From: Caldicoprobacter algeriensis
Lineage (GTDB): Bacteria; Bacillota; Clostridia; Caldicoprobacterales; Caldicoprobacteraceae
Reading direction: 5' to 3'
Length of the DNA: 64,000 nt
Assembly: GCF_023838525.1 (NCBI RefSeq)
Contig: NZ_JAHUQD010000005.1
Span: forward strand, 62,001-126,000
The notes beneath the pieces are model-generated. The model had not been told where the DNA came from, did not search any database, and was given only the letters and a program-made list of their open reading frames with translations. Below, in pieces: positions 18,526-26,946 of the stretch (the first letter of the stretch is position 1; the number at the start of each line of letters is the position of its first letter). A program made the translations under genes and the position numbers.

Positions 18526-19635
18526 ATGATACCTCTTTGTGTGCCTGAAATTAGAGGAAATGAATGGAAATATATAAAGGAATGTTTGGATACCAATTGG
18601 GTTTCAACAGTTGGTAGTTATGTTGACAAGTTTGAAAGGGACTTCGCTGATTTCGTTAAGGCAAAAAATGCAGTGGCAACGGTAAATGGGACTTCTGCTT
18701 TACATCTTGCATTAAAGGTATTAGGTATAGGTGTTGGGGATGAGGTTATTGTACCATCTTTAACATTTGTTGCTCCTGTTAATGCTATAAAATATGTTGG
18801 AGCACAACCAGTTTTTGTTGATGTGTGTAGAGATACTTTTGTAATGGATGCGGATAAAATAGAAGAACTGGTTACCTCAAAGACAAAGGCCATCTTGCCT
18901 GTACATATATATGGCAATGCTGTAGATATGGACAAAGTTATGGAGGTTGCTAATAAATATAATCTTTTTGTAATAGAAGATGCGACAGAAAGTTTAGGAA
19001 CTTTGTATAAAGGCAGATATACTGGGACAATAGGGCATATAGGATGTTTTAGTTTTAATGGAAATAAATTGATTACAACAGGGGCAGGGGGTATGTTGGT
19101 TACCAATGATGAAGAAATAGGAAAGAGAGCAAAATTTTTATCTACTCAGGCCAAGATTACCTTAGAGAACAGGGGATTTTATCATCCAGAGGTAGGGTAT
19201 AATTACAGGATGCCTAATATTTTGGCTGCCATGGGATGTGCTCAGCTAGAAAATATTAACGAATATATAGAAATAAAGAGGAACAACGCAAAGATGTATA
19301 CTGATTTACTTAAAGATATTAGAGGGATAACTTTACCAGTTGAAAAAGAAGGTATTCGACATGTACACTGGTTGTATTCAATTTTAATAGAAGATGAATT
19401 TCCTATATCAAGAGATGAATTAATTAAAAGAATGTTTCATGAGCAAATAGAAACAAGGCCGTTTTTTACACCAGTACATACTATGCCCGCTTATGTTAAC
19501 TGTAGGCATGATGGACTAGAGACAACTATGGAAGTAAGTTTAAAAGGAATTAATTTGCCAAGCTCGGTCTCTCTTAAAATAGAAGAAATCGAAAAAATTT
19601 GTAGTATTATCAGGAAAATTGCTGAAGCAAAATAA
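18526..19635 (+). CDS. legC: PLP-dependent sugar aminotransferase (LegC-like, DegT/DnrJ/EryC1 family)
   Basis: The 369-residue product starts MIPLCVPEIRGNEWKYIKECLDTNWVS, has the cofactor region VNGTSALHLALKVLGIG, the VIEDATESLGTLYKGR motif, and the Schiff-base lysine in FSFNGNKLITTGAGGML. It transfers an amino group to C4 of the keto sugar made by LegB. ATG 18526 follows AAGGAGAGAATG. It is the last sugar gene; the flaG promoter comes 38 bases after its stop. Composition shifts back to the core type just beyond. Confidence 0.9.
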   Translation: MIPLCVPEIRGNEWKYIKECLDTNWVSTVGSYVDKFERDFADFVKAKNAVATVNGTSALHLALKVLGIGVGDEVIVPSLTFVAPVNAIKYVGAQPVFVDVCRDTFVMDADKIEELVTSKTKAILPVHIYGNAVDMDKVMEVANKYNLFVIEDATESLGTLYKGRYTGTIGHIGCFSFNGNKLITTGAGGMLVTNDEEIGKRAKFLSTQAKITLENRGFYHPEVGYNYRMPNILAAMGCAQLENINEYIEIKRNNAKMYTDLLKDIRGITLPVEKEGIRHVHWLYSILIEDEFPISRDELIKRMFHEQIETRPFFTPVHTMPAYVNCRHDGLETTMEVSLKGINLPSSVSLKIEEIEKICSIIRKIAEAK

Positions 19636-19672
19636 AAAGTGTTTCTATGGGGAATATACAATTTCTCCTCCC

Positions 19673-19700
19673 TAAAGTTTTCTCCTTTCTTATCCGATAT
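19673..19700 (+). promoter_or_regulatory. Sigma-D promoter of the flaG-fliD unit
   Basis: TAAA at 19673-19676, a 16-base spacer, then TCCGATAT at 19693-19700 (seven of eight consensus bases). As in the flgM and hag promoters, cytosines precede the TAAA. The flaG start is about 50 bases downstream. Confidence 0.78.
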
Positions 19701-19748
19701 TATCTACAGAAGGTATTGAGAGGATATTGAATGGAAGGGAGAATACAA

Positions 19749-20111
19749 ATGCGCGTGGAAAGCGTATCTACGATTACAACTGTAAAACCGGCACCGAAGG
19801 TTCAGCCTGAGTCCAAGAATATAGGCTTTAAAGAATCTGGCGATTTGAATAGACAGAAGGTTGACTCTTCATTGAATGGAAATGTATCACAGGATGATAT
19901 CATGCAAGCCGTCAAACGGGCCAACAAGGCCCTTGAGGGTACAAACCGGCGCTTTGAATATTCCATCCATGATCAAACCAACACCATAATGATTAAAGTC
20001 ATAGATACCGAAACCAATGAGGTGATACGTGAGATTCCCCCCGAGAAGATACTCAACTTGATCGCGAAGCTGTGGGAACTGGCCGGGATTATAGTGGACG
20101 AAAGGGTGTAA
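19749..20111 (+). CDS. flaG: Flagellar protein FlaG
   Basis: The 120-residue product has a low-complexity N-terminus and the conserved FlaG C-terminal half: ANKALEGTNRRFEYSIHDQTN, then IMIKVIDTETNEVIREIPPEKIL. FlaG proteins influence filament length and always accompany fliD. I prefer ATG 19749 because GGAAGGGA (19733-19740) lies 8 bases before it; an in-frame ATG at 19731 has a weaker site. The gap to fliD (20112-20224) contains a partly repeated copy of the gene's end (TAGTGGACGA...), a local duplication. Confidence 0.88.
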   Translation: MRVESVSTITTVKPAPKVQPESKNIGFKESGDLNRQKVDSSLNGNVSQDDIMQAVKRANKALEGTNRRFEYSIHDQTNTIMIKVIDTETNEVIREIPPEKILNLIAKLWELAGIIVDERV

Positions 20112-20224
20112 AAGCTACTGGCGTAATAGTGGACGAGAGGATATAAAAGGTAAGGACGTCATTGCCAACGAGGAGATAGTAAGAAGGTGTAGAAGGGCTA
20201 CATGAAAGATTTGGGGGTGAAAGG

Positions 20225-21847
20225 ATGCCTGTTGATTCTACCTACAGCACATACAGTACCGGTATGCTTCGCATAGGTGGGCTGGCTACCGGTCTTGATG
20301 TTGATTCCATCATCCAGGACTTGATGCGGATTGAGCAGATGAAGGTGGACAGGATAAAACAGGAAAGACAGCTGGTCGAGTGGCGTAAGGAAGCCTACAG
20401 GGAGATAACCAACCTTCTTCGGGCTTTCCAGGACGAGTTTTTCAACATTTTGAAAACTGATACATACATGCTTTCATCCAATACATATAAGACCTTTAAC
20501 GTGACCTCCAACGCTGAAGAATATGTGACGGCAACGGCTAATGCCAGCGCCATGGAGGGAAGCTATACAATTACCGAAATTAGGAGCATAGCTACCCCTA
20601 CTATTATAAAAGGAGCAACGGGGGTACTTCCCGATGGCAAGACCCTGGACAGTACGCTGGAGGAGTTGGGCTTTGCTCAGGTAGGCAGCACTGTTAAGTT
20701 TTCGATTAATGGAGAAGAGTTTTCCTTTAGCTCTAGTACCACAATGCGCCAGGTTATGAACGAGGTAAGTGCAAACCAGAATGCCGGGGTTAATTTCTTT
20801 TATTCCAGCATTGAAGGCAGGTTTATACTGCAGACAAAGAGTACAGGGGCGGCAACCAGCACTATTTCTATAAACGATGTTGAAGGTACATTCCTTGGAA
20901 ATTTAGGACTGGTTGAGGCGAACAAGATAAACGGTACCGACGCGGTGGTGTATTTCCAAGAAATCGGCGGCAGCGGTACCATAGAGTGGCGAAGCAGTAC
21001 CAACACATTCACCATCGACGGCGTTACCTATACGCTGAAGGCCGAAACCCCTGATGGGATGCCGCCCATTACCATCACCGTCGCGCAGGATGTGGATAAG
21101 GCATACAATGCCATAAAAAACTTCGTTGACAAGTACAATGAGCTCATCGATAAGATAAACGGCAAGCTCAATGAGGAGCGGTTCCGCGATTACCCGCCCT
21201 TAACCGATGCGCAGAAAAAGGAGATGAGCGAAAAGGAGATAGAGCTGTGGGAGCAGAAGGCAAAGAGTGGCCTGTTAAGAGGCGATTCCATACTTCAAAA
21301 CATAGTGTACAGCATGCGCAGGGCTTTGAGCGATGCTGTGGAAGGTGTGGGTATAAACCTCTCATCAATTGGTATTACCACCGGCTCGTATTTCGAAAGG
21401 GGTAAGCTCCATATTGATGAGACCAAGCTGAAAGAGGCCTTGAGGAATAACCCCGAACAGGTGATGGAGCTTTTCATAAAGAAATCCAGCATCGATTATT
21501 CGCCCAATCTGGATTCTTCCTCGCGGACGCAGAGGTACAACGAATCGGGGCTTATGTACAGAATTTATGATATACTCATGGACAATATCCGTACTACCAG
21601 GGACAGCCAGGGCAGAAAGGGAATTTTGCTTGAAAAAGCCGGCATCGTGGGGGATATAACCGAGTTTCAAAACATGATGGATGAGGAGCTCAGAAGGCTG
21701 GATAAAAGAATAGATGCTGCTATGGAGGCACTGATAAGACAGGAAAACAGGTACTGGGAACAGTTTACGGCTCTTGAAAAGGCTATTCAGCAGATGAATA
21801 TGCAGAGCATGTGGCTCATGCAGCAGCTTGGGCTTAATCAATATTAG
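20225..21847 (+). CDS. fliD: Flagellar filament cap protein FliD
   Basis: The 540-residue product has the FliD N-terminal signature (RIGGLATGLDVDSIIQDLMRIEQMK) and the C-terminal coiled-coil region ending MEALIRQENRYWEQFTALEKAI and MNMQSMWLMQQL. FliD forms the cap under which flagellin subunits fold into the filament. ATG 20225 follows GGGGGTGAAAGG. FliT-like and FliS chaperones are encoded just downstream. Confidence 0.95.
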   Translation: MPVDSTYSTYSTGMLRIGGLATGLDVDSIIQDLMRIEQMKVDRIKQERQLVEWRKEAYREITNLLRAFQDEFFNILKTDTYMLSSNTYKTFNVTSNAEEYVTATANASAMEGSYTITEIRSIATPTIIKGATGVLPDGKTLDSTLEELGFAQVGSTVKFSINGEEFSFSSSTTMRQVMNEVSANQNAGVNFFYSSIEGRFILQTKSTGAATSTISINDVEGTFLGNLGLVEANKINGTDAVVYFQEIGGSGTIEWRSSTNTFTIDGVTYTLKAETPDGMPPITITVAQDVDKAYNAIKNFVDKYNELIDKINGKLNEERFRDYPPLTDAQKKEMSEKEIELWEQKAKSGLLRGDSILQNIVYSMRRALSDAVEGVGINLSSIGITTGSYFERGKLHIDETKLKEALRNNPEQVMELFIKKSSIDYSPNLDSSSRTQRYNESGLMYRIYDILMDNIRTTRDSQGRKGILLEKAGIVGDITEFQNMMDEELRRLDKRIDAAMEALIRQENRYWEQFTALEKAIQQMNMQSMWLMQQLGLNQY

Positions 21848-22092
21848 GCGGGGTCGAATTAACACAGCTTACATTTGACAGAGTGTAAGCACCATTAGGG
21901 AAAAGAAGGCAGGTTGGGTCGTGATAGCTGGATTGAATATGTGTTGCAGTAACTTAAGATGGGCAATAAAGGATATAAATATAGCGATGGGGATTTATTA
22001 GGGTGTTTCCAAATAAGAAAGCGCCAGGCTGAGTACGGCGATTGAGTACGGCGGTGTGGCCGGATATTTAAGTTTTAAGGAGGAAATCTACT

Positions 22093-22485
22093 ATGGCACT
22101 TAATAACCCGTATCAGCAGTACCAGCAGCAGAGCGTCATGACGGCAAGCCCGGGAGAGCTTCTGGTTATGCTCTACAACGGCTGCATACGGTTCATCAAG
22201 CAGGCGATAGAGTGCATAAACGGCAAGGACCTGGAGGGGGCGCACAAGGCTATAATAAGGGCGCAGGATATCATCCTTGAGTTTATGACCACCCTGGATA
22301 TGAAGTATGAGGTGTCGCACAATTTGATGGCTCTTTATGATTACCTGCACAGGCGCCTTGTGGAGGCTAACACCAGGAAGGATGTGGCCGCACTGGAAGA
22401 GGTACTGGGGTTTGTGACCGAGCTTCGTGATACCTGGGCCGAGGCTGTGAAGATTACGCGAAAGCAGATATACAAAAAGGAGTAG
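22093..22485 (+). CDS. fliS: Flagellar export chaperone FliS
   Basis: The 130-residue product begins ALNNPYQQYQQQSVMTASPGEL and continues with MLYNGCIRFIKQAIECI, the classic FliS pattern. FliS binds the C-terminus of flagellin and prevents early polymerisation; in Bacillus it also helps FliW-flagellin interplay. ATG 22093 follows AAGGAGGAAAT. The 245-base spacer upstream holds a small direct repeat (gagtacggcg at 22031 and 22046) and no gene. Confidence 0.95.
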   Translation: MALNNPYQQYQQQSVMTASPGELLVMLYNGCIRFIKQAIECINGKDLEGAHKAIIRAQDIILEFMTTLDMKYEVSHNLMALYDYLHRRLVEANTRKDVAALEEVLGFVTELRDTWAEAVKITRKQIYKKE

Positions 22486-22494
22486 GCGATAAGT

Positions 22495-23010
22495 TTGAAT
22501 ATGATGGAAGGCAATAAGCTTGAAATCAACCAAAAGGTCAATGAAAAGCTAGAGAAGCTGCTTGAGATTGCTGAGGCCAAAAAGCATCATATGCAGCGGA
22601 TTTTGGAGCTCACCCAAAAGCAGTCCGGGGTTTTGTCGGCCGAGCAGGTAGATCAGCTGCTGGCATACATACAGGACAAGCAGGAGCATATCGATGCCAT
22701 CAAGGCGCTAGATGAGGAGTTCAGCGATATCTTTGAAGAAATAAAGGAAAAGGTGCGCTCTGGCAGTTTCAAGGACGATAATCCGGAAGGGTATGATCTG
22801 TACGCCGGGCTTCGGGCAAGCGTCGGCGAAATAAAGGATATGGTGGAGGCTGTTTGCGCTCTTGAGACCCAGAACCAGAACAGGGTCCGTGAGGTTATAC
22901 AGGATGTCAAGGCTAGGATAAGCAGTATAAACAGGGGCAAGAGGGGTTACAGCGCATACAAACAGCAGATGCCCCAGTCGGATGGTATATTTATTGACCA
23001 GAAAAAGTAG
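22495..23010 (+). CDS. FliT/FlgN-like flagellar chaperone candidate
   Basis: The 171-residue product is mostly coiled-coil (EINQKVNEKLEKLLEIAEAKK, then LSAEQVDQLLAYIQDKQEHIDAI). It resembles the FlgN/FliT helical bundle in style and sits where fliT sits in Bacillus, after fliS. The start may be TTG 22495 or ATG 22501; AAAAAGGAG lies 12-20 bases upstream. A role as the FliD chaperone is inferred from position rather than from a clear signature. Confidence 0.7.
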   Translation: MNMMEGNKLEINQKVNEKLEKLLEIAEAKKHHMQRILELTQKQSGVLSAEQVDQLLAYIQDKQEHIDAIKALDEEFSDIFEEIKEKVRSGSFKDDNPEGYDLYAGLRASVGEIKDMVEAVCALETQNQNRVREVIQDVKARISSINRGKRGYSAYKQQMPQSDGIFIDQKK

Positions 23011-23054
23011 TGTTACGTTGCGGTAAAGGTGGGGCAAAAAATAAAAATTCATAG

Positions 23055-23083
23055 TTGCTTTTTTCACTGAGAGGGTATATAAT
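23055..23083 (+). promoter_or_regulatory. Sigma-A promoter upstream of a structured region
   Basis: TTGCTT (23055-23060), a 17-base spacer, and TATAAT (23078-23083). The spacing is ideal and the -10 perfect, which predicts a start near 23090. There is no coding sequence for more than 350 bases after it. Confidence 0.75.
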
Positions 23084-23089
23084 GTATAT

Positions 23090-23300
23090 AAATGCTCAAT
23101 ATTTGGTCCTTGGGTTCGACCCGAGTCCGTGACAACTGCGGTTATCCATAGGTTGCCTTCTGCGGTTTGAAGTGGTGCCGATGGATAGGATGCAGGCTAT
23201 GACATGGCAGGCTGTAGAGCCTGGCGGTGAAAAGGGTGTCTTTTTGTTTTGTGTGGTCCATAGGTTTCCCGGCGGAAATAATCCCTATGGAAATTCATAT
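23090..23300 (+). ncRNA. Possible structured non-coding RNA or long leader, unassigned
   Basis: Several stems can be drawn by eye: CTTGGG/CCCGAG around 23110; TATCCAT/ATGGATA (near 23144 and 23181) enclosing CTTC/GAAG; CAGGCT/AGCCTG near 23210; and TCCATAGG (23257-23264) with CCTATGGA (23284-23291), enclosing TTTCC/GGAAA. GC content is higher than in the flanks. It follows a good promoter and precedes a zinc-ribbon gene at 23447. I could not match it to 6S, TPP, cobalamin, SAM, c-di-GMP or tRNA. The 3' end is unknown; the transcript may simply run into the gene. The segment 23301-23446 holds nothing else I can name. Confidence 0.4.
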
Positions 23301-23446
23301 CGGTGCACAAACGAGCCTGGGTCACTGGTCCCTCTACCCCCTGCTTTGATCATAGTTAAGGGATGGCATCTTTGGTGGATGAGGGTAGAAGGCCGGGACT
23401 CAGATGGCGAGTACAAAAAATATTATCAAAGCGAGGGGTTATTTCC

Positions 23447-23728
23447 ATGTATAAGGACAAAGTTTTAGTGTGCAAAGATTGTGGTGCGGAGTTTGTTTTC
23501 ACCGCAGGAGAGCAGGAGTTTTACGCGGAAAAGGGATTTCAGAATGAGCCTGTTCGCTGCAAGGCCTGCCGTGATGCCAGAAAGGCCAGCAGGAGGAACG
23601 GAGGGAATGGCAGAAGGGAGCTGTACGACGCAGTGTGTGCCGATTGCGGCGCGCCGACCAAGGTTCCATTTGTTCCGAGAAATGATAGACCGGTTTACTG
23701 CAGTGAATGCTATAAAAATCACAGATAA
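23447..23728 (+). CDS. Small zinc-ribbon protein (two CxxC-type units)
   Basis: The 93-residue product consists of two treble-clef or zinc-ribbon units. The first has CKDCGAEFVFTAGEQEFYAEKG with CKACRDARK after it; the second has CADCGAPTKVPFVPR with YCSECYKNH. A short basic Ser/Arg/Gly linker joins them. Such proteins are common in Clostridia and have no assigned function; nucleic-acid binding is plausible. ATG 23447 follows GCGAGGGG. A terminator follows 20 bases after the stop. Confidence 0.85.
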   Translation: MYKDKVLVCKDCGAEFVFTAGEQEFYAEKGFQNEPVRCKACRDARKASRRNGGNGRRELYDAVCADCGAPTKVPFVPRNDRPVYCSECYKNHR

Positions 23729-23747
23729 AAGTTGGCTGGTCAACAAG

Positions 23748-23779
23748 AGCTCTGGTGATACCAATCCAGAGCTTTTTTT
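23748..23779 (+). terminator. Rho-independent terminator after the zinc-ribbon gene
   Basis: AGCTCTGG (23748-23755) pairs with CCAGAGCT (23766-23773) around a ten-base loop, followed directly by a T run. Confidence 0.85.
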
Positions 23780-23842
23780 GTTTGCCCTGCGTTTGTCGAA
23801 AATTGCGTTTCGGATACGTGTAAATAAATGGACATCCAGCCT

Positions 23843-23926
23843 TTATCCACAGAAAAAAGTGCCAAAAACGCAGTTATACACAGGGTTATCCACATTATCC
23901 ACAGGCATTTTATTCACATATCCACA
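23843..23926. other. Cluster of five DnaA-box-like sites
   Basis: TTATCCACA occurs exactly at 23843-23851, 23886-23894 and 23895-23903. TTATACACA is at 23874-23882 and ATATCCACA at 23918-23926, each one base off. All five are on the same strand within 84 bases, two of them abutting. An AT-rich stretch (about 23950-24035) follows. There is no dnaA or dnaN gene nearby, so this is probably not the chromosome origin. It could be a DnaA-titrating or DnaA-regulated site like the Bacillus DnaA-box clusters. Confidence 0.75.
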
Positions 23927-24003
23927 GAAAATGCAAAAGCGCACGAAAACTATGTGACATAATATGTCAAAATTTGAGGTATTTTTTGGTACATAAATAT
24001 GCA

Positions 24004-24032
24004 TTGATTTTTATTAAATATTCGTTTATAAT
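24004..24032 (+). promoter_or_regulatory. Sigma-A promoter of the amino-acid transporter operon
   Basis: TTGATT (24004-24009), a 17-base spacer, TATAAT (24027-24032), 52 bases before the start of the binding-protein gene. The DnaA-box cluster lies about 80-160 bases upstream of it. Confidence 0.7.
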
Positions 24033-24083
24033 TAACGAGACAAATATATATTGTAGTAGAAAGGGAATGGAGGAGATGTTTTA

Positions 24084-24845
24084 ATGAAGCGTGTACTTAT
24101 TTATATACTTGTCCTTACAGTAATCCTTTCATTCATGGGTTGCAGTACAAAAATCGATACCATGAAGCGCATAAAGGAGACCAACAAGATTATATGGGGC
24201 ACCAATGCTGCTTTTGCGCCGTTTGAGATGAGACAGGGAGACGAGGTCATCGGCATCGATGCTGAAATCGCAAAGAGGATCGCCGATAAGCTGGGCGTGG
24301 AGCTGGTGGTTGAAGACATGGAGTTTGAGGCCTTGATGCCGGCGTTGACATCGGGAAAGATTGACTTTATAGCCGCCGGTTTTACTGTGAAGCCTGACAG
24401 AGCAGAACAGGTGCTGTTTACCGATACCTCCTTCAAAGCTGTACAGGTCATAATTGTAATGAAGGACAACCAGGAGATCAAAGGGCCCGAAGATTTAAAG
24501 GGTAAGAGGATTGGCGTACAGAACGCTACTACCGGCGATTTTGTTGCTTCCGAGATTGAGGGAGCCGAGGTCAAGCGCTACAATAACGGAATGGAAGCCG
24601 TGATGGACCTTAAGAACGGTAACATCGATGCTGTAATCATTGATGACCTGCCGGCTCGGATGCTGGCGGAGAAGAATCCGGAGGTAAAGATACTTGAGGA
24701 AAGCCCTTCGGAGGAAGAGGAGTATGCTCTGGCTGTGCGCAAAGGAGATACCGAGCTTCAGAAGGTCATCAACGAGGTGCTTGCCGAGATGAAGGAGAGC
24801 GGAGAGATAGAGGAGCTGGTAAAAAAGTATTCCCTTGGAGAATAA
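24084..24845 (+). CDS. Polar amino-acid ABC transporter, substrate-binding lipoprotein
   Basis: The 253-residue product has a lipoprotein signal (hydrophobic residues 4-18, lipobox SFMGC with Cys20). A family 3 solute-binding fold follows: NKIIWGTNAAFAPFEM, GIDAEIAKRIADKLGVEL, SGKIDFIAAGFTVKPDRAEQV, GKRIGVQNATTGD and IDAVIIDDLPARM. Such proteins capture glutamine, arginine or cystine and pass them to the membrane permease. It starts at ATG 24084 behind GGAGGAG. Permease and ATPase genes follow. The substrate cannot be assigned from sequence by eye. Confidence 0.9.
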   Translation: MKRVLIYILVLTVILSFMGCSTKIDTMKRIKETNKIIWGTNAAFAPFEMRQGDEVIGIDAEIAKRIADKLGVELVVEDMEFEALMPALTSGKIDFIAAGFTVKPDRAEQVLFTDTSFKAVQVIIVMKDNQEIKGPEDLKGKRIGVQNATTGDFVASEIEGAEVKRYNNGMEAVMDLKNGNIDAVIIDDLPARMLAEKNPEVKILEESPSEEEEYALAVRKGDTELQKVINEVLAEMKESGEIEELVKKYSLGE

Positions 24846-24936
24846 TAAATCTGAGATTTGAAGCATGAGCTAGCATTGGGATGAGGCCTGTGCTAGCTTG
24901 TTTTTTGTAAAATTTAATCAAGAGGGAGAGAATATT

Positions 24937-25623
24937 GTGTTGGAGGGCGTATACAGGGTTTTATCTGATGCAATATACTTCAATCTGATCAGGGAAGACC
25001 GATACATGTTATTTGTAAACGGGCTTAAGGTGTCCATACAGCTTACTGTCTTTGCTGCAATAATAGGTGTTATAATAGGTCTTTTGATGGCTATAGCCAA
25101 GCTGACAAACAATAAAATATTGAACAGAATCGCCACTACCTATACCGATGTTATACGGGGCACCCCTTCAGTAGTTCAGCTAATTGTGATATACTATGCT
25201 ATACTAGGGAGCAGTCAGCTTCCCAAATTGCTGGTGGCGTCGCTGGCCTTCGGCATAAACAGCGGGGCATACGTGACCGAGCTCATACGTGCCGGGATAC
25301 AGGCCGTTGACAAGGGGCAGATGGAAGCCGCCAGGTCCCTGGGGCTGTCGTATTCTCAGGCCATGCGCTACGTCATAGTGCCCCAGGCTATAAAGAATAT
25401 TTTACCCGCTCTGGTTAGTGAATTTATTGTGCTGCTTAAGGAGACGGCAGTTGCGGGGTATATCGCCCTGGATGACCTGACACGGGCCGGGACCATTGTA
25501 CGCGGACGGACCTTTGACCCGTATACTCCATTTATACTGGTGGCGCTCATATACCTTTACATTACTTCGATGCTGACGGCCTTTATGGGCAGGCTGGAGA
25601 GGAGGCTCAGGCAAAGTGATTAA
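24937..25623 (+). CDS. Polar amino-acid ABC transporter, permease
   Basis: The 228-residue product is a HisM/GlnP-type permease with about five membrane segments (for example [20 protein letters not shown]). It has the EAA loop with [20 protein letters not shown] and the [16 protein letters not shown] region. I place the start at GTG 24937, preceded by AGAGGGAGAG; an in-frame ATG at 24898 lies further upstream without a site. Its last 8 bases overlap the ATPase gene, consistent with one operon. Confidence 0.9.
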   Translation: MLEGVYRVLSDAIYFNLIREDRYMLFVNGLKVSIQLTVFAAIIGVIIGLLMAIAKLTNNKILNRIATTYTDVIRGTPSVVQLIVIYYAILGSSQLPKLLVASLAFGINSGAYVTELIRAGIQAVDKGQMEAARSLGLSYSQAMRYVIVPQAIKNILPALVSEFIVLLKETAVAGYIALDDLTRAGTIVRGRTFDPYTPFILVALIYLYITSMLTAFMGRLERRLRQSD

Positions 25624-26338
25624 AGTGGTTGACCTGCACAAGTCCTTTGGCGACCTGGAGGTGCTGAAGGGCATAAACACCGAAATTCGAAAGGGAGAAG
25701 TGGTTTGCGTTATAGGGGCCAGCGGTTCGGGTAAAAGCACTTTCCTGCGCTGCCTGAACCTGCTGGAGGAGCCCACCAAAGGCGAGATATACATCGATGG
25801 AATTTCGCTCATGGAACACAAGAAGGATATCAACAAGCTGCGCCAGAAGGTGGGCATGGTGTTCCAGCAGTTCAACCTGTTTCCCCATATGACGGTGCTG
25901 GAGAACATCATGCTGGCGCCTGTGAAGGTAAAGAAGATGCCCGAGGAGGAGGCAAGGGGCAAGGCCATTGAGCTGCTTAGAAAGGTGGGCTTGTCGGATA
26001 AGGACAACGCCTATCCCAGCCAGCTTTCGGGAGGTCAAAAGCAGAGGGTGGCCATCGCGCGGGCTTTGGCCATGGACCCCGAGGTTATGCTGTTTGATGA
26101 GCCCACATCGGCGTTGGACCCCGAGATGGTGGGCGAGGTGCTGGCTGTGATGAAGCAGTTGGCCATGGAAGGCATGACCATGGTGGTGGTAACCCATGAG
26201 ATGGGATTTGCGAGAGAAGTAGGGGACAGGATCCTCTTTATGGATGAGGGGGTTATTTTAGAGGAGGGCACGCCGGAAGAGCTGTTTGGCAATCCCAAGA
26301 AGGAGAGAACCCGTGCCTTCTTGAGCAAAGTTTTATAA
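25616..26338 (+). CDS. Polar amino-acid ABC transporter, ATP-binding protein
   Basis: The 240-residue product has Walker [10 protein letters not shown] (about residues 35-43), the Q-loop in [14 protein letters not shown], the ABC signature [15 protein letters not shown], Walker [14 protein letters not shown] and the H-loop VTHEMGFA. It matches the GlnQ/HisP group in length and motifs. The start is GTG 25616, overlapping the permease stop. Confidence 0.95.
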   Translation: MIKVVDLHKSFGDLEVLKGINTEIRKGEVVCVIGASGSGKSTFLRCLNLLEEPTKGEIYIDGISLMEHKKDINKLRQKVGMVFQQFNLFPHMTVLENIMLAPVKVKKMPEEEARGKAIELLRKVGLSDKDNAYPSQLSGGQKQRVAIARALAMDPEVMLFDEPTSALDPEMVGEVLAVMKQLAMEGMTMVVVTHEMGFAREVGDRILFMDEGVILEEGTPEELFGNPKKERTRAFLSKVL

Positions 26339-26351
26339 AGGAGGAAGTGAA

Positions 26352-26936
26352 TTGAGGTCTGCCAGAATAGTTTTTTGGTTAATCAGCATGCTGATCTTTG
26401 CACCCATTGTGGTGTTGAATGCCAAAGCCATATGGCGCAGATGGAAGGATAAACAGGTAAAGAGCGCATATGTTCGACTGGCTTTGACTATAATTGCGTG
26501 CGTGCTCATCGCGGTGTTCTTGTTATCGCTGTATCGGTTCACCCTGGGGTATCAGCTGCCGTTGGTGATGGAGCGCACCATTGACATATTCACCCAGCGC
26601 ATAGAGGGCGACATAGATATGGCTACTTATAGGCAGATGATGCTGGATGCGGGCTTGGTGGATGTGGGATTCCGCCCTATACCTGAGGAGGATTTGAAGC
26701 AGGCAGGTTTTATAAAAGGCGAGAAGTATTCGGTGGCCATAAGCGAGCAGGCGTATGACAACGACGGCGATACGGCCGTTATGTATGCGCGCCATGAAGG
26801 GGGAGGACGAACAATTTACACAGCTGTAAGGTTTAAGTTTTACGACAATAAGTGGAAGGCGCTGGAGCACTGGGTTGTTTCTCAAGAGGAAGTACAAAAG
26901 ATATCCGGGATAAGGTTTATTGAAATAAGGTCCTGA
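26352..26936 (+). CDS. Membrane protein of unknown function
   Basis: I do not recognise this 194-residue product. Two hydrophobic segments lie at about residues 4-24 and 38-60, separated by a basic stretch (RRWKDKQVK). A soluble domain of about 130 residues follows, presumably outside the membrane. It starts with TTG 26352 behind AAAGGAGGAAG, 13 bases after the transporter ATPase, so it is probably co-transcribed with it. No link to transport is visible in the sequence. Confidence 0.75.
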   Translation: MRSARIVFWLISMLIFAPIVVLNAKAIWRRWKDKQVKSAYVRLALTIIACVLIAVFLLSLYRFTLGYQLPLVMERTIDIFTQRIEGDIDMATYRQMMLDAGLVDVGFRPIPEEDLKQAGFIKGEKYSVAISEQAYDNDGDTAVMYARHEGGGRTIYTAVRFKFYDNKWKALEHWVVSQEEVQKISGIRFIEIRS

Positions 26937-26946
26937 TGTTGTGACG

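Noticed and set aside
23061-23080. CACTGAGAGGGT resembling the start of a TPP riboswitch P3 region
   Set aside because: It lies inside the promoter spacer, and the second conserved TPP box (CCTGATCTGG-like) and a thiamine gene are absent.
23105-23130. GGTTCGACCCGAGTCC looking like a tRNA T-arm
   Set aside because: No matching acceptor, D-arm or anticodon arm can be built around it; it fits better as a simple hairpin of the structured region.
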